Shown: positions 16,910 through 28,479 of the stretch, piece after piece | How the letters are laid out: each line of letters begins with the position of its first letter | Numbering within the stretch: the first letter of the stretch is position 1 | NCBI RefSeq assembly: GCF_022179465.1 | Contig: NZ_BPQV01000005.1 | Span: forward strand, 1 to 64,000 | Direction: 5' to 3' | From: Methylobacterium organophilum | GTDB lineage: Bacteria > Pseudomonadota > Alphaproteobacteria > Rhizobiales > Beijerinckiaceae | Length of the DNA stretch: 64,000 nt | Made by a program: the position numbers and the translations under genes | The notes under the pieces: model-generated | Databases searched by the model: none | What the model saw: the letters and a program-made list of their open reading frames with translations, nothing else | Told to the model about the DNA's origin: nothing

Positions 16910-19900
16910 ATGAGCAGTCTCGCCGAGAAGAGCCGGACTCGGCAGGCGGATTCCGGATCGATTCTCGAAGGGCGCGCCTTCCTGCGCGGCCCCGTGCGCC
17001 CGGACTTGGTCCGCGACGAGCTGCTGCCCGAGATCTTCCGTGCGAGCGCTGCGGCGCGGGGGGACCATCCCTGCCTGATCGACGGAGCGGATCCGGCCAG
17101 GACCGCCCTGACCTATGCCGAGGTGGATGCGCGCTCGGATGCCCTCGCGGCGGCGCTCGCCGCCCGCGGCCTCGGCCCCGGCGACGTGGTCGGCCTCTGG
17201 ATGGCCCGCGGGCCGGAGCTGCTGGTCGCCCAGATCGGCATCACCAAATCGGGCGCCGCCTGGCTGCCCTTCGACGCGGAGGCCCCGGCCGACCGTGTGG
17301 CCGTCTGCCTGAAGGATGCCGAGGCCAAGGCGCTGTTCGTCTCGGAGGCCCTGCGCCCGGCCGCCCCCGCCGGCACGCCCCTGGTCACCACCGCCGCGCT
17401 CCTGGAGGCCGCCGGCGGCGCCCCCGCGCCGGACCTGCGCGCCCGGGGCCTGACCCGGGAGCACCCGGCCTACCTGATCTACACCTCGGGCTCGACCGGC
17501 GTGCCCAAGGGCATCGTCATCAGCCACGCCAACATCTGCCACTTCCTGCGCTCCGGCAACGCGCTCTACGGCATGCGCGCGGACGACGTGGTGTTCCAGG
17601 GCGCCTCGGTCGCCTTCGACCTCTCCATGGAGGAGATCTGGGTCCCCTATCTCGTCGGCGCGACCCTGTTCGTGGCGAGCCCCGCCATGATGGGCGACGT
17701 GGAGAGCCTGCCGGCGATCATCGCGCAGAACGCGATCACGGTGCTCGACACCGTGCCGACCTTGCTCGCCATGATCCCGGGCGAGTTGGAGAGCGTGCGC
17801 CTGGTCCTGCTCGGCGGCGAGGCCCTGCCCGAGCCCCTGGTGGCCCGCTGGGCCGTGAACGGGCGCCAGCTCTTCAACACCTACGGCCCGACCGAGGCCA
17901 CGGTGGTCGCCACCGCCGCGCAGATGCGGCCGGGCGAGCCCGTCACCATCGGCGGCCCGATTCCGAACTACACGATCTACGTCGCCGACGAGGGGCTGAA
18001 CCTGCTCGGCCCCGGCGAGCAGGGCGAGCTCCTGATCGGCGGCCCCGGCGTCGCCAGCGGCTACCTGCAGCGCCCGGAGCTGACGGCGGAGAAATTCGTC
18101 GCCAATCCCTACCCCTCCGACGGGGCGGATCCCGTGCTCTACCGCTCGGGCGACGCCGTCTCCCTCGACGCGAAGGGCAACATCCTCTTCCACGGCCGCA
18201 TCGACGATCAGGTCAAGATCCGCGGCTTCCGGGTCGAGCTCGGCGAGATCGAGGCGCGGATCCGGGCGCAGGACGGCATCAACCAGGCCGCCGTGGTGCT
18301 GCGGCAGGACGACGGCGTGGACCGGCTCGTGGCCTTCCTCGTGCCCGAGCGCGGCGCCGCCCTCGACCTGCCCGCCCTGCGCCGGACGCTGGCCCGCGAG
18401 ATGCCGCCCTACATGGTGCCGGGCCATTTCGAGAGCGTGGAGACGCTGCCGCGCCTCACCTCGGGCAAGGTCGACCGCAAGGCGCTGCGGATCGCGCCCC
18501 TCACCGTGGCCGCGACCGAGGGCGAGCAGGAGCCGCCGGAGAACGAGACCGAGGCCGCCCTGCTCGCCGCCGCGCATCAGGTCTTCGGCAACCAGCCCAT
18601 CGGCTTCGAGGCGGATTTCTTCGCCGATCTCGGCGGGCATTCGCTGCTCGCCGCCCGCTTCGTCGGCGCGGTGCGCGAGATCCCGGCGCTGGCCGGCATC
18701 ACCCTGCAGGACGTCTACGCCAAGCGGACGCTGCGCAGCATGGCCCAGGCGCTGATCGAGCGCACGGGCGGGGTGGGCGCGCAGGCGGCGATCCGCGATC
18801 TCGGATTCGTCGCGCCCCCGCTCCTGCGCCGGGTGCTCTGCGGGCTGGCCCAGGCCGTGGCGCTGCCCTTCGTGATCGCGCTGGCGACCGCGCAATGGCT
18901 CGGCATCTTCGTGACCTACCTGCTGCTGACCGGCGGCAGCCTCGGCTTCTGGGCCGAGCTCGGCGTCCTGCTGCTCGTCTATATCGGCATCAACTTCGTC
19001 ACCGCCTGCATCGCCGTCGCGGCGAAGTGGCTAATCCTCGGCCGGACCCGGCCGGGGCGCTACCCGCTCTGGGGCAGCTATTACTTCCGCTGGTGGCTGA
19101 CCCAGCGCCTGACGCCCCTGGTGCACATCAAGTGGCTGCAGGGCTCGCCGGCCATCACCGCCTATCTCCGCCTGCTCGGGGCGAAGATCGGCCCGGACGT
19201 GCTCATCTCCGACATCGATGTCGGGGCGCCGGACCTGCTCAGCATCGGCCGTGGCTCCTCCCTGGGGGGCCGGCTCGTCATCGCCAATGCCGAGGTGGTC
19301 GGCAACGAGCTCGTCATCGGCCACACGACGATCGGCGAGGACGTGGCCATCGGCAGCTCCTGCGTCGTCGGCGCCAACACGGTGATCGGCGACCATGCGG
19401 AACTCGCCGACCTCACCACCGTGCCGGCGGGCACCGAGGTCGGCACCGCCGAATCCTGGGACGGCTCGCCCGGCCGGCGCGTCGGCACCGTCAATTTCGC
19501 CGATCTGCCCGAGCCCGCCACCGCGAGCCCGGCGCGGCGGGCCGCCTTCACCGCGGCCTATGCCTTCCTGCTCGCGGCGATTCCCGCGGTCGGGCTGCTG
19601 CCGATCTTCCCGGCCTTCTACCTCTTCGACCAGATCTCGGACCAGCTCTCCGAGATCACCGATATCGACTACCACGCCTATCTGCCGCTGCTGACCTGGC
19701 CCACCGCCATGCTGATGACGGCGGGCACGGTGCTGCTCATCGCGGGCATCCGCTGGGCGGTGCTGCCGCGCCGGCGCGCGGGCACCTACTCGATCTGGTC
19801 GGGCTTCTACCTGCGCAAGTGGCTGGTGGCGCTGGCGAGCGAGGTGACGCTGGAGACGCTCTCCTCCCTCTTCGCCACCGTCTACATGCGGGCCTGGTAC

Positions 19901-20965
19901 CGCCTGATGGGCGCGCGGATGGGCAAGGGCGCCGAGATCTCGACCAATCTCGGCAGCCGGCACGACCTCGCGGAGGTGGGCTTCAAGAACTTCATCGCCG
20001 ACGAGGTGGTGTTCGGCGAAGAGGAGATCCGCCGGGGCTGGATGCACCTGCACGAGGTCAGGACCGGCGCCCGCGTCTTCGTGGGTAATGACGGCGTGGT
20101 GCCCCCGGGCGCCGACATCCCCGACGACGTGCTGATCGGCATCAAGTCGAAGCCGCCGGCCAATGCCGAGATGGCGCCGGGCGAGACCTGGTTCGGCTCG
20201 CCCCCGATCAAGCTGCCCGTGCGCCAGAAGGTCGATCTCGGCTCCACCGCCCAGACCTACGAGCCGGGCGTGTGGCCGAAGCTGCGCCGGGGCGTGTTCG
20301 AGGCCTTCGCGACCTCGTTCTCGCCGATGCTCTACCTGACCCTCGCGATCTGCGCGATCGACTGGTACTTCTACCCGGCGATCCTGGAGCGCGACTGGGC
20401 CGGCCTCGCCGTCTCCTTCGTGGCCGCGAGCGTGATCATCGCCCTGATCCAGACCTCCACCGTCATCGCCCTGAAATGGCTGCTGATGGGCGTCTACCGG
20501 CCGGGCATGCGGCCGATGTGGTCCTGGTGGGCCATGCGCACCGAGGCCATCGCCGTCGCCTATTGGGGCCTCGCCGGCAAGGTGCTGCTGGAGCACCTGA
20601 TGGGCACGCCCTTCCTGCCCTGGGTGCTGCGCCTGCTCGGGGTGAAGGTCGGCCAGGGGGTGTGCATGCTTACCACCGACATCACCGAGTTCGACTGCGT
20701 GCGCATCGGCGACTTCTCGGCGATCAACCGCACCTCGGCCCTGCAGACCCATCTCTACGAGGACCGCATCATGAAGGTTGGCCGGGTCGAGGTCGGGCGC
20801 GGGGTCTCGGTCGGCGCCTTCTCCACCGTCCTCTACGACACCCGGGTCGGCGACTACGCGCGGCTGCGCCCCCTCACCATCGTGATGAAGGGCGAGTCCC
20901 TGCCAAGCCATTCGGAGTGGGAAGGGGCGCCGGCCGTGCCGGTGGTGCACGCCAAGGCGGCGTGA
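16910..20965 (+). CDS. Pls/PosA-type non-ribosomal peptide synthetase
   Basis: A 1351-residue synthetase. Adenylation domain about 40-530: A3 LIYTSGSTGVPKG (near 188), A4 FDLSMEEIW (236-244, with the Asp that binds an amino acid alpha-amino group), A5 NTYGPTEA (323), GRIDDQVKIRGFRVELGEIE and the A10 Lys in SGKVDRKAL. Carrier domain with GGHSL, phosphopantetheine Ser578. Then three pairs of membrane segments (about 637-709, 878-952, 1138-1194), each followed by a soluble domain with hexapeptide-like repeats. This is the layout of Streptomyces epsilon-poly-lysine synthetase (Pls). There is no thioesterase. A GGAG site precedes the ATG. The product is unknown; a homopoly-amino acid is inferred. 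Confidence 0.88.
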   Translation: MSSLAEKSRTRQADSGSILEGRAFLRGPVRPDLVRDELLPEIFRASAAARGDHPCLIDGADPARTALTYAEVDARSDALAAALAARGLGPGDVVGLWMARGPELLVAQIGITKSGAAWLPFDAEAPADRVAVCLKDAEAKALFVSEALRPAAPAGTPLVTTAALLEAAGGAPAPDLRARGLTREHPAYLIYTSGSTGVPKGIVISHANICHFLRSGNALYGMRADDVVFQGASVAFDLSMEEIWVPYLVGATLFVASPAMMGDVESLPAIIAQNAITVLDTVPTLLAMIPGELESVRLVLLGGEALPEPLVARWAVNGRQLFNTYGPTEATVVATAAQMRPGEPVTIGGPIPNYTIYVADEGLNLLGPGEQGELLIGGPGVASGYLQRPELTAEKFVANPYPSDGADPVLYRSGDAVSLDAKGNILFHGRIDDQVKIRGFRVELGEIEARIRAQDGINQAAVVLRQDDGVDRLVAFLVPERGAALDLPALRRTLAREMPPYMVPGHFESVETLPRLTSGKVDRKALRIAPLTVAATEGEQEPPENETEAALLAAAHQVFGNQPIGFEADFFADLGGHSLLAARFVGAVREIPALAGITLQDVYAKRTLRSMAQALIERTGGVGAQAAIRDLGFVAPPLLRRVLCGLAQAVALPFVIALATAQWLGIFVTYLLLTGGSLGFWAELGVLLLVYIGINFVTACIAVAAKWLILGRTRPGRYPLWGSYYFRWWLTQRLTPLVHIKWLQGSPAITAYLRLLGAKIGPDVLISDIDVGAPDLLSIGRGSSLGGRLVIANAEVVGNELVIGHTTIGEDVAIGSSCVVGANTVIGDHAELADLTTVPAGTEVGTAESWDGSPGRRVGTVNFADLPEPATASPARRAAFTAAYAFLLAAIPAVGLLPIFPAFYLFDQISDQLSEITDIDYHAYLPLLTWPTAMLMTAGTVLLIAGIRWAVLPRRRAGTYSIWSGFYLRKWLVALASEVTLETLSSLFATVYMRAWYRLMGARMGKGAEISTNLGSRHDLAEVGFKNFIADEVVFGEEEIRRGWMHLHEVRTGARVFVGNDGVVPPGADIPDDVLIGIKSKPPANAEMAPGETWFGSPPIKLPVRQKVDLGSTAQTYEPGVWPKLRRGVFEAFATSFSPMLYLTLAICAIDWYFYPAILERDWAGLAVSFVAASVIIALIQTSTVIALKWLLMGVYRPGMRPMWSWWAMRTEAIAVAYWGLAGKVLLEHLMGTPFLPWVLRLLGVKVGQGVCMLTTDITEFDCVRIGDFSAINRTSALQTHLYEDRIMKVGRVEVGRGVSVGAFSTVLYDTRVGDYARLRPLTIVMKGESLPSHSEWEGAPAVPVVHAKAA

Positions 20966-20975
20966 CGGGAGGGGC

Positions 20976-21722
20976 CTATTCCACCCGCACCCAGCCCTGG
21001 GGCATCAGGCGCTCCTGCGGGCGGAAGCGGGCCTTGTAGTCCATCTTGCGGGAGCCCTCGACCCAGTAGCCGAGATACAGGTAGGGCAGCCCGAGGGCGC
21101 GCGCCCGCTGGACGTGATCGAGGATCATGTAGGTGCCGAGGCTGCGGCTCGCCTCCTCGGGATCGTAGAACGAGTAGACCATCGACAGGCCGTCGGCGAG
21201 CACGTCGGTCAGGCAGACCGCCACCGGCGCGCCCTTGCCGCGGCCGTTGATCGCCGTGTCCGGCCCCCGGGGCCGGTAGACCACGAGATGCGTGTCGACA
21301 TGGCTGTCCTCGATCATCATCGCGTAGTCGAGCACGGTCATGTCGACCATGCCGCCATCCCCGTGCCGCGCCTCGAGGTAGCGGCGGAACAGGGCGTATT
21401 GCTCGGAGGCCGGGCGGTTGGGCTCCGGCGTCCCGACGAGGTCGGCGTTGCGCTGGAGGATGCGCTTCTGGCTGCCGGTGAGCGTCAGGTCGTCCACCAC
21501 GACCCGCACGGAGACGCAGGCGCGGCAGGATTCGCAGGCCGGGCGGTAGGCGATGGTCTGCGAGCGGCGGAAGCCGCCCTGCGTCAGGATCTCGTTGAGG
21601 TCGCGGGCCCGTCGGCCGACGAGATGGGTGAACACTTTCCGCTCCTCCTGGCCCGGCAGATACGGGCAGGGGGAGGGGGCCGTGAGGTAGAATTGCGGGG
21701 TGTCGCGCGGATGGCTCGTCAC
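20976..21722 (-). CDS. bpt: Aspartate/glutamate leucyltransferase (arginyltransferase family)
   Basis: A 248-residue aminoacyl-tRNA-protein transferase of the bacterial Bpt type. It tags N-terminal Asp or Glu with Leu for the N-degron pathway. Motifs: [25 protein letters not shown] at the start (read in pieces: [14 protein letters not shown], then EERKVFT), [22 protein letters not shown] with its Cys cluster, and [20 protein letters not shown]. The start is GTG at 21722 (VTSHPRD), matching the family N-terminus; an upstream reading to 21827 adds an unlikely leader. It converges with the NRPS gene. Confidence 0.92.
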   Translation of the reverse strand: MTSHPRDTPQFYLTAPSPCPYLPGQEERKVFTHLVGRRARDLNEILTQGGFRRSQTIAYRPACESCRACVSVRVVVDDLTLTGSQKRILQRNADLVGTPEPNRPASEQYALFRRYLEARHGDGGMVDMTVLDYAMMIEDSHVDTHLVVYRPRGPDTAINGRGKGAPVAVCLTDVLADGLSMVYSFYDPEEASRSLGTYMILDHVQRARALGLPYLYLGYWVEGSRKMDYKARFRPQERLMPQGWVRVE

Positions 21723-21846
21723 GCTCGGGGCTGGCCTCGATAGCCGGCGGCTCGGGCGCCGGCCTGCCCTTGAGTGTAGCGCTGTCGCGGCCGCGCTCAA
21801 CTGGCCATGAAGGCCATGCGACAGCAATTTCTGAGGCGCGGGGCCC

Positions 21847-22326
21847 TCAGGGGCGCACCACCGCGAGCCCGAGGAGCAGGTCGTGCCCCAGCCGGCGGTC
21901 CGAGCGAACCAGGCCGAACAGGATGTCCAGGCACCAGAGCAGGAAGGTCGAGATCGCCAGGTAGAACAGGAGGGCGTGCACGGCCGCGGTGATCACGTCG
22001 ACCGGCCGCCCGCTTTCCGGAGCGACCACCCGCAGGCCCATCATGCGCATGCCGAGCGTGCTCTGGCGGGCGCCGCCCACGGTGAGGGCGCTGTAGAGGA
22101 TCCCGCTCGCCGGCAGGATCGCGAACAGCGTCCAGCCGAAGCCGAAGGTCACCACGCCCAGCACCGCGATGGCGGTGGCGAGGAGCGCCGTGAAGCCGAA
22201 GATGAACACGATGTCGAGGAGATAGGCCACGAAGCGCGCCCCGAGGCTCGCCCGGACATAGGGCACGGGCATCGCGGGGGCGTAGGTCTCGTAGCGTTCG
22301 GCGTAGCCGTGCTGGGGGTTCGTCAT
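21847..22326 (-). CDS. RDD-family membrane protein
   Basis: A 159-residue inner-membrane protein with an RDD domain: [18 protein letters not shown] gives the R and DD-type positions in the first helix, followed by two or three further hydrophobic segments ([48 protein letters not shown]) and a [12 protein letters not shown]-terminal motif. RDD proteins are small membrane proteins with few assigned functions, sometimes ion-related. It lies about 120 bp downstream of the bpt start on the same strand as the lipoprotein and hemB genes. Confidence 0.85.
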   Translation of the reverse strand: MTNPQHGYAERYETYAPAMPVPYVRASLGARFVAYLLDIVFIFGFTALLATAIAVLGVVTFGFGWTLFAILPASGILYSALTVGGARQSTLGMRMMGLRVVAPESGRPVDVITAAVHALLFYLAISTFLLWCLDILFGLVRSDRRLGHDLLLGLAVVRP

Positions 22327-22407
22327 GGCGGCGTCCTCGGCGCGGACGAAATCGTCGTCGGCCAGGACATGGGGGGCCGGACGGCCCCGCTCAAGATCCC
22401 GCCCGCC

Positions 22408-25092
<2,685 letters not shown>

Positions 25093-25106
25093 GGGGAGGG
25101 GAAGCC

Positions 25107-25580
25107 TTGCGGGGTCTCAACAAGGTCGCGACCACCCGGGACGGGCGCGGACGCGCCCGCGGCTGGGAGAGCGCCGACGACCGGATCGAGGGTTCGCCGA
25201 GCAAGCAGCAGACCCAGTGGGACACGGTGCTGGTCTGGTTCATGCGCATCGCCGCCCTGGTCTGGATCGCCAAGGGGCTCGCGACCTGGGCCGAGATCCT
25301 GGACGTGTTGCCGGGCGGGCGTCCCTTCGAATCGGAGCCGCTCGGGCGGCAGGCGGTGATCGTCTATCTCGCGGTGATCGACTTCGTGGCCGCCATCGGC
25401 CTGTGGCTCACCAGCGCCTGGGGCGGGGTGGTCTGGCTGCTCGCGGCGACGAGCACCCTGACATTGGCGCTCACCACGCCGCAGCTCTTGCCGATGTCGC
25501 TGCCTTTCGTGATCGCGCAGGCAGTCTTCGTGGCGATATACTTTGTCATTTCTTTCGCGGCGGCGCGCGAGATCCGGTGA
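25107..25580 (+). CDS. DUF6163-like membrane protein
   Basis: A 157-residue protein with a 40-residue polar, basic N-terminus and four predicted membrane segments (VWFMRIAALVWIAKGLATW, AVIVYLAVIDFVAAIGLW, VVWLLAATSTLTLALT, LPFVIAQAVFVAIYFVISF). This fits the DUF6163 group found beside ldtR in Rhizobiales; its role is unknown. The start is TTG at 25107 because GAGGGGAGGGGAAG sits just upstream. A TTG start for a membrane protein with so strong a ribosome binding site is plausible but not certain. Confidence 0.72.
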   Translation: MRGLNKVATTRDGRGRARGWESADDRIEGSPSKQQTQWDTVLVWFMRIAALVWIAKGLATWAEILDVLPGGRPFESEPLGRQAVIVYLAVIDFVAAIGLWLTSAWGGVVWLLAATSTLTLALTTPQLLPMSLPFVIAQAVFVAIYFVISFAAAREIR

Positions 25581-25606
25581 ACGGAGTGTTACGGAGATGG
25601 TTTCAT

Positions 25607-25637
25607 TTTGCATTTACCGAGAGAGGTAAATCGCAAA
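25607..25637. promoter_or_regulatory. Long inverted repeat upstream of ldtR
   Basis: ATTTACC at 25612-25618 and GGTAAAT at 25625-25631 form a perfect 7-bp dyad around GAGAGA. The arms extend as TTTGC (25607-25611) and GCAAA (25633-25637) with one bulged base. Its AT-richness stands out from the surroundings. It may be the LdtR operator or an RNA hairpin ending the DUF6163-like transcript; no T-tract follows. Confidence 0.55.
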
Positions 25638-25743
25638 TTCATCCTGTCGCTTAAACCGCCTTTCATTCGCGGACCCTAGCTTGGCCCCATAAGCGGCGCC
25701 GAACAGCACGGAGCCGGAACGAACAGATCGACAGAGGCGTCCC

Positions 25744-26256
25744 ATGAAATCCCAGACTGCGAAGGTGATCGACACCAACTCCACCGAAGATCAGGCCAAC
25801 GCCCCCGGCGCCTACTTGGAGGCCCTGCATCTCGTCGAGCGGCTGCACCGCCGCCTGCTCGACGTGATCAAGGACGAGTTCGAGCGCCGCGGCCGCGAGG
25901 ACGTCAACAGCGTCCAGGCCCTGCTGCTCTACAATATCGGCGACAAGGAACTCACCGCGAGCGAGCTGCGCTCGAAGGGCTACTATCTCGGCTCCAACGT
26001 CTCCTACAACGTCAAGAAGCTGGTCGAGGCGGGCTACCTGCATCACGCCCGCTCCAAGACCGACCGCCGCTCGGTGCGCATCAGCCTGACCCAGAAGGGC
26101 CGGGAGGTGCACGAGATCATCCGCGGGCTCTACGACAAGCATTCCCGCACGATCCAGCCGATCGGCGGCATCTCGGACGACGATTTCGGCCGGCTCAACC
26201 AGGCCCTCGGCCGCCTGGAGCGCTTCTGGACCGACCAGATCCGCTACAAGCTCTGA
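25744..26256 (+). CDS. ldtR: MarR-family winged-helix regulator, LdtR
   Basis: A 170-residue MarR-type regulator. The winged helix spans about residues 55-115: VQALLLYNIGDKELTASELR, the recognition region KGYYLGSNVSYNVKKLVEAG and the wing HHARSKTDRRSVRISLT. It matches LdtR, which in Liberibacter and rhizobia controls L,D-transpeptidase and stress-tolerance genes (established for Liberibacter). Its neighbour DUF6163 is the usual one. A likely operator dyad lies at 25607-25637, and a strong terminator follows at 26302. Confidence 0.87.
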   Translation: MKSQTAKVIDTNSTEDQANAPGAYLEALHLVERLHRRLLDVIKDEFERRGREDVNSVQALLLYNIGDKELTASELRSKGYYLGSNVSYNVKKLVEAGYLHHARSKTDRRSVRISLTQKGREVHEIIRGLYDKHSRTIQPIGGISDDDFGRLNQALGRLERFWTDQIRYKL

Positions 26257-26301
26257 TCTGCGGGCTTCGGATCCGGGACGCGCCCCGCGCGTGTCCCCGG
26301 A

Positions 26302-26350
26302 AGCGGCGAGGGCCGGACGCCGGGAAGCGTCCGGCCCTCGCCGCTTTTTC
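26302..26350 (+). terminator. Strong intrinsic terminator after ldtR
   Basis: A perfect 19-bp stem: the left arm 26302-26320 and right arm 26327-26345 are exact reverse complements around the loop CGGGAA. TTTTT ends the right arm's downstream side. This is the strongest terminator in the window and ends the ldtR transcript 45 bp after the stop codon. Confidence 0.9.
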
Positions 26351-26370
26351 ATGTACGGGCAGCGCCCATG

Positions 26371-26399
26371 AAAAAGGCGCCCCCCTCGCGGGAGGCGCC
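26371..26399 (-). terminator. Intrinsic terminator after the pqqA pair
   Basis: On the minus strand a 10-bp stem (one G-T wobble) with loop GCGA is followed by five T residues at 26375-26371. It ends the pqqA transcript 31 bp after the second stop and before the convergent ldtR terminator, showing that no pqqB follows in the same unit. Confidence 0.85.
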
Positions 26400-26429
26400 C
26401 CGTTCACCGGAAGCCCGGCGACGACCTTC

Positions 26430-26519
26430 TTAGTTGAAGGTGTCGATCTCGGCGGACTCGTAGCTGGTGACTTCCATGCCGACGCAGACTTCCTGGACGA
26501 TCGGAGCAGACCACTTCAT
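26430..26519 (-). CDS. pqqA: PQQ precursor peptide PqqA, copy 2 (promoter-distal)
   Basis: A 29-residue peptide. The core MEVTSYESAEIDTFN is the PqqA signature, with Glu16 and Tyr20 (E-x3-Y) that PqqE, with PqqD, cross-links on the way to PQQ, the cofactor of methanol and other quinoprotein dehydrogenases. An AGGAG ribosome binding site lies 8 bases before the ATG. It follows the other pqqA copy by 56 bp on the same strand. The two peptides differ at residues 7 (Ile here) and 11 (Val here). It is followed by a terminator and no other pqq gene. Confidence 0.96.
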   Translation of the reverse strand: MKWSAPIVQEVCVGMEVTSYESAEIDTFN

Positions 26520-26575
26520 GACGTTTCTCCTGCGTTAAGAGGGGATGAAGGATCGGGCCCGGGGGCCCGGACACC

Positions 26576-26665
26576 TCAGTTGAAGGTGTCGATCTCCGCC
26601 GACTCGTAGCTGGTGACTTCCATGCCGACGCAGATTTCCTGAACGACCGGGGCAGACCACTTCAT
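26576..26665 (-). CDS. pqqA: PQQ precursor peptide PqqA, copy 1 (promoter-proximal)
   Basis: A 29-residue PqqA with Val7 and Ile11, otherwise identical to its neighbour, including Glu16 and Tyr20 in MEVTSYESAE. AAGGAG precedes the ATG. The stop is TGA where the other copy uses TAA, and silent differences are scattered, so duplication is not very recent. A candidate promoter lies at 26694-26723. No pqqBCDE genes are in the window, so processing relies on enzymes encoded elsewhere. Confidence 0.96.
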   Translation of the reverse strand: MKWSAPVVQEICVGMEVTSYESAEIDTFN

Positions 26666-26693
26666 GGCGGATCTCCTTCGTGCTGACGGGGAA

Positions 26694-26723
26694 AACATAG
26701 GCGATCTGTTGGGCGCAACTCAA
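26694..26723 (-). promoter_or_regulatory. Candidate promoter of the pqqA pair
   Basis: Minus-strand TTGAGT (26723-26718) and TATGTT (26699-26694) are separated by 18 bp, a reasonable sigma-70-like promoter. The implied leader is about 25 nt to the first pqqA ATG. The surrounding 26690-26870 stretch is unusually AT-rich for this window and also holds TTTGGAACCAAA at 26802-26813. Confidence 0.5.
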
Positions 26724-26971
26724 GTGGACGCGACACTTATATTTCTCACAGATCGGCGAGAAAGTGCAGATTCCGGGGTCGCACCCGCCTCCAACACACC
26801 GTTTGGAACCAAATTTCCCCTTACCGACCAAGGATATGGGGACGATATCGCCGGTTTTTAACCCACGCACGACATGCGGCGCCGCCTGACGGCCGCAGGC
26901 GGGGGGTTGCAATCGGCACGCGACCATGGCCGTGCGGAGCCGCCAGAATCCCGCAGACGAGTGCCGAGTCG

Positions 26972-28339
26972 ATGAGCGAGAGTCCTGCCACCAACCGAAT
27001 CGATCCCTCGGTGCTCGCGGCGCGGCTCGCGGACGAACGGGCCGCCGACATCGTCGAGGCCCTGAACGAGGAGGCGCCCGAGGTCGCCGCGGCGATCCTG
27101 GTCAGCCTGCCCCACGAGAAGGCGGTGGAGGTGCTGGACCAGCCGGAGCTGGAGCAGGCGGCCGACATCGTCGAGATGCTGCCGCGCGACCGGGTCGGCG
27201 CCTATCTCTCCGGCATGTCGGCCGACCGGGTCACCGACCTCTTCCGCGAGATCGAGGAGCCCGGCCGCTCCGACCTGCGGGCGCGCCTCGACGCCGAGAC
27301 CCGGGGCACGATCGACCGGCTCAGCGCCTATGGCGAGGAGACGGTCGGCTCGCTGATGACCACCGAGTTCGTGAGCGTGCCCGCGACCTGGACGGTCGCC
27401 GAGACCCTGGCCCATGTCCGCCAGGTGGAGCGCACCCGCGAGACGGTCTACGCGATCTTCGTGCTCGACCCGCGCACCCAGGTGCTCGCCAAGTCGGTGC
27501 CCCTGCGCCGCCTCATCTCCGGCGAGCCCATGGACAGCGTGCTCAGCGTCGCCCCGGGGATGCGCCCCTTGAGCGTCTCGCCCAATGCGAGCCGCGAGGA
27601 GGCGGCCCGGCTGATCTCGAAATACGACCTGCTGGCGCTGCCGGTGGTCGATTCGGTCGGCCACGTCATCGGCATCGTCACGGTGGACGACATCATCGAC
27701 GCCATGGTCGCCAAGCAGACGGAGGACGTGCAGCGCTTCGGCGGCATGGCCGCCCTCGACCAGCCCTACATGGATATCGGCTTCCTCACGATGATCGGGA
27801 AGCGGGCCGGCTGGCTCTGCGTGCTGTTCCTGTCGGAGATGCTCACCGCCTCGGCCATGCAGGGCTTCCAGGGGGAGCTCGAGAAGGCGATCGTCCTCAC
27901 CCTGTTCATCCCGCTCATCATGAGCTCGGGCGGCAATTCCGGCAGCCAGGCGACCTCGCTGCTGATCCGGGCCCTGGCGCTCGAACAGGTGCGCCTGCGC
28001 GACTGGTGGCGCGTGGCCCTGCGCGAATTGCCGACCGGCGTGACGCTCGGCGCGATCCTCGGCCTGATCGCGGTCGCGCGGATCGTGATCTGGCAGAAGG
28101 CCGGCCTCTACGATTACGGGCCGCATTGGGCCCTCGTCGCGGCCACCGTCGGCGCGGCGCTGGTCGGCATCGTCACCTTCGGCTCCATGGCCGGCTCGAT
28201 GCTGCCCTTCGCCCTGAAGCGCCTCGGCTTCGATCCGGCGACCGCCTCGGCACCCTTCGTGGCCACGCTCGTCGATGTGAGCGGCCTCGTCATCTATTTC
28301 ACGGTGGCCCTGCTCATCCTGAGGGGCACCCTGCTGTGA
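26972..28339 (+). CDS. mgtE: Magnesium transporter MgtE
   Basis: A 455-residue MgtE-type divalent cation channel. N-domain: residues 1-130 with LAARLADERAADIVEALN repeats. Tandem CBS domains, about 130-260 (GSLMTTEFVSVPATWTVAE, LLALPVVDSVGHVIGIVTVD). Five C-terminal membrane segments, including the pore helix region LFIPLIMSSGGNSGSQATSL. In characterised MgtE the N and CBS domains sense cytosolic Mg. Its position between pqqA and lanmodulin is notable, but MgtE is common and may be unrelated to methylotrophy. Confidence 0.94.
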   Translation: MSESPATNRIDPSVLAARLADERAADIVEALNEEAPEVAAAILVSLPHEKAVEVLDQPELEQAADIVEMLPRDRVGAYLSGMSADRVTDLFREIEEPGRSDLRARLDAETRGTIDRLSAYGEETVGSLMTTEFVSVPATWTVAETLAHVRQVERTRETVYAIFVLDPRTQVLAKSVPLRRLISGEPMDSVLSVAPGMRPLSVSPNASREEAARLISKYDLLALPVVDSVGHVIGIVTVDDIIDAMVAKQTEDVQRFGGMAALDQPYMDIGFLTMIGKRAGWLCVLFLSEMLTASAMQGFQGELEKAIVLTLFIPLIMSSGGNSGSQATSLLIRALALEQVRLRDWWRVALRELPTGVTLGAILGLIAVARIVIWQKAGLYDYGPHWALVAATVGAALVGIVTFGSMAGSMLPFALKRLGFDPATASAPFVATLVDVSGLVIYFTVALLILRGTLL

Positions 28340-28479
28340 GCCGGCCTGCCTTGCCGGGTTTACCCGACCGGCATTGCCGCATTGCAAGATCGGGTCTGTG
28401 TTCCATTTGACGGTGCGGCTACGCTGCCGCGCCTCTCGATGGCGTCCCGATCATCCCCCAGTATGGGAGAGTTGAACGC

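Noticed and set aside
16723-20088. Very long alternative open frame across the NRPS gene
   Set aside because: It is a shadow of the NRPS coding sequence in another frame: high GC removes stops, and its translation is Arg/Pro/Gly-rich without domains.
26535-26927. 130-codon minus-strand frame overlapping the promoter-proximal pqqA
   Set aside because: It covers pqqA in another frame and its own promoter region, with no domain; the PqqA reading is unambiguous.
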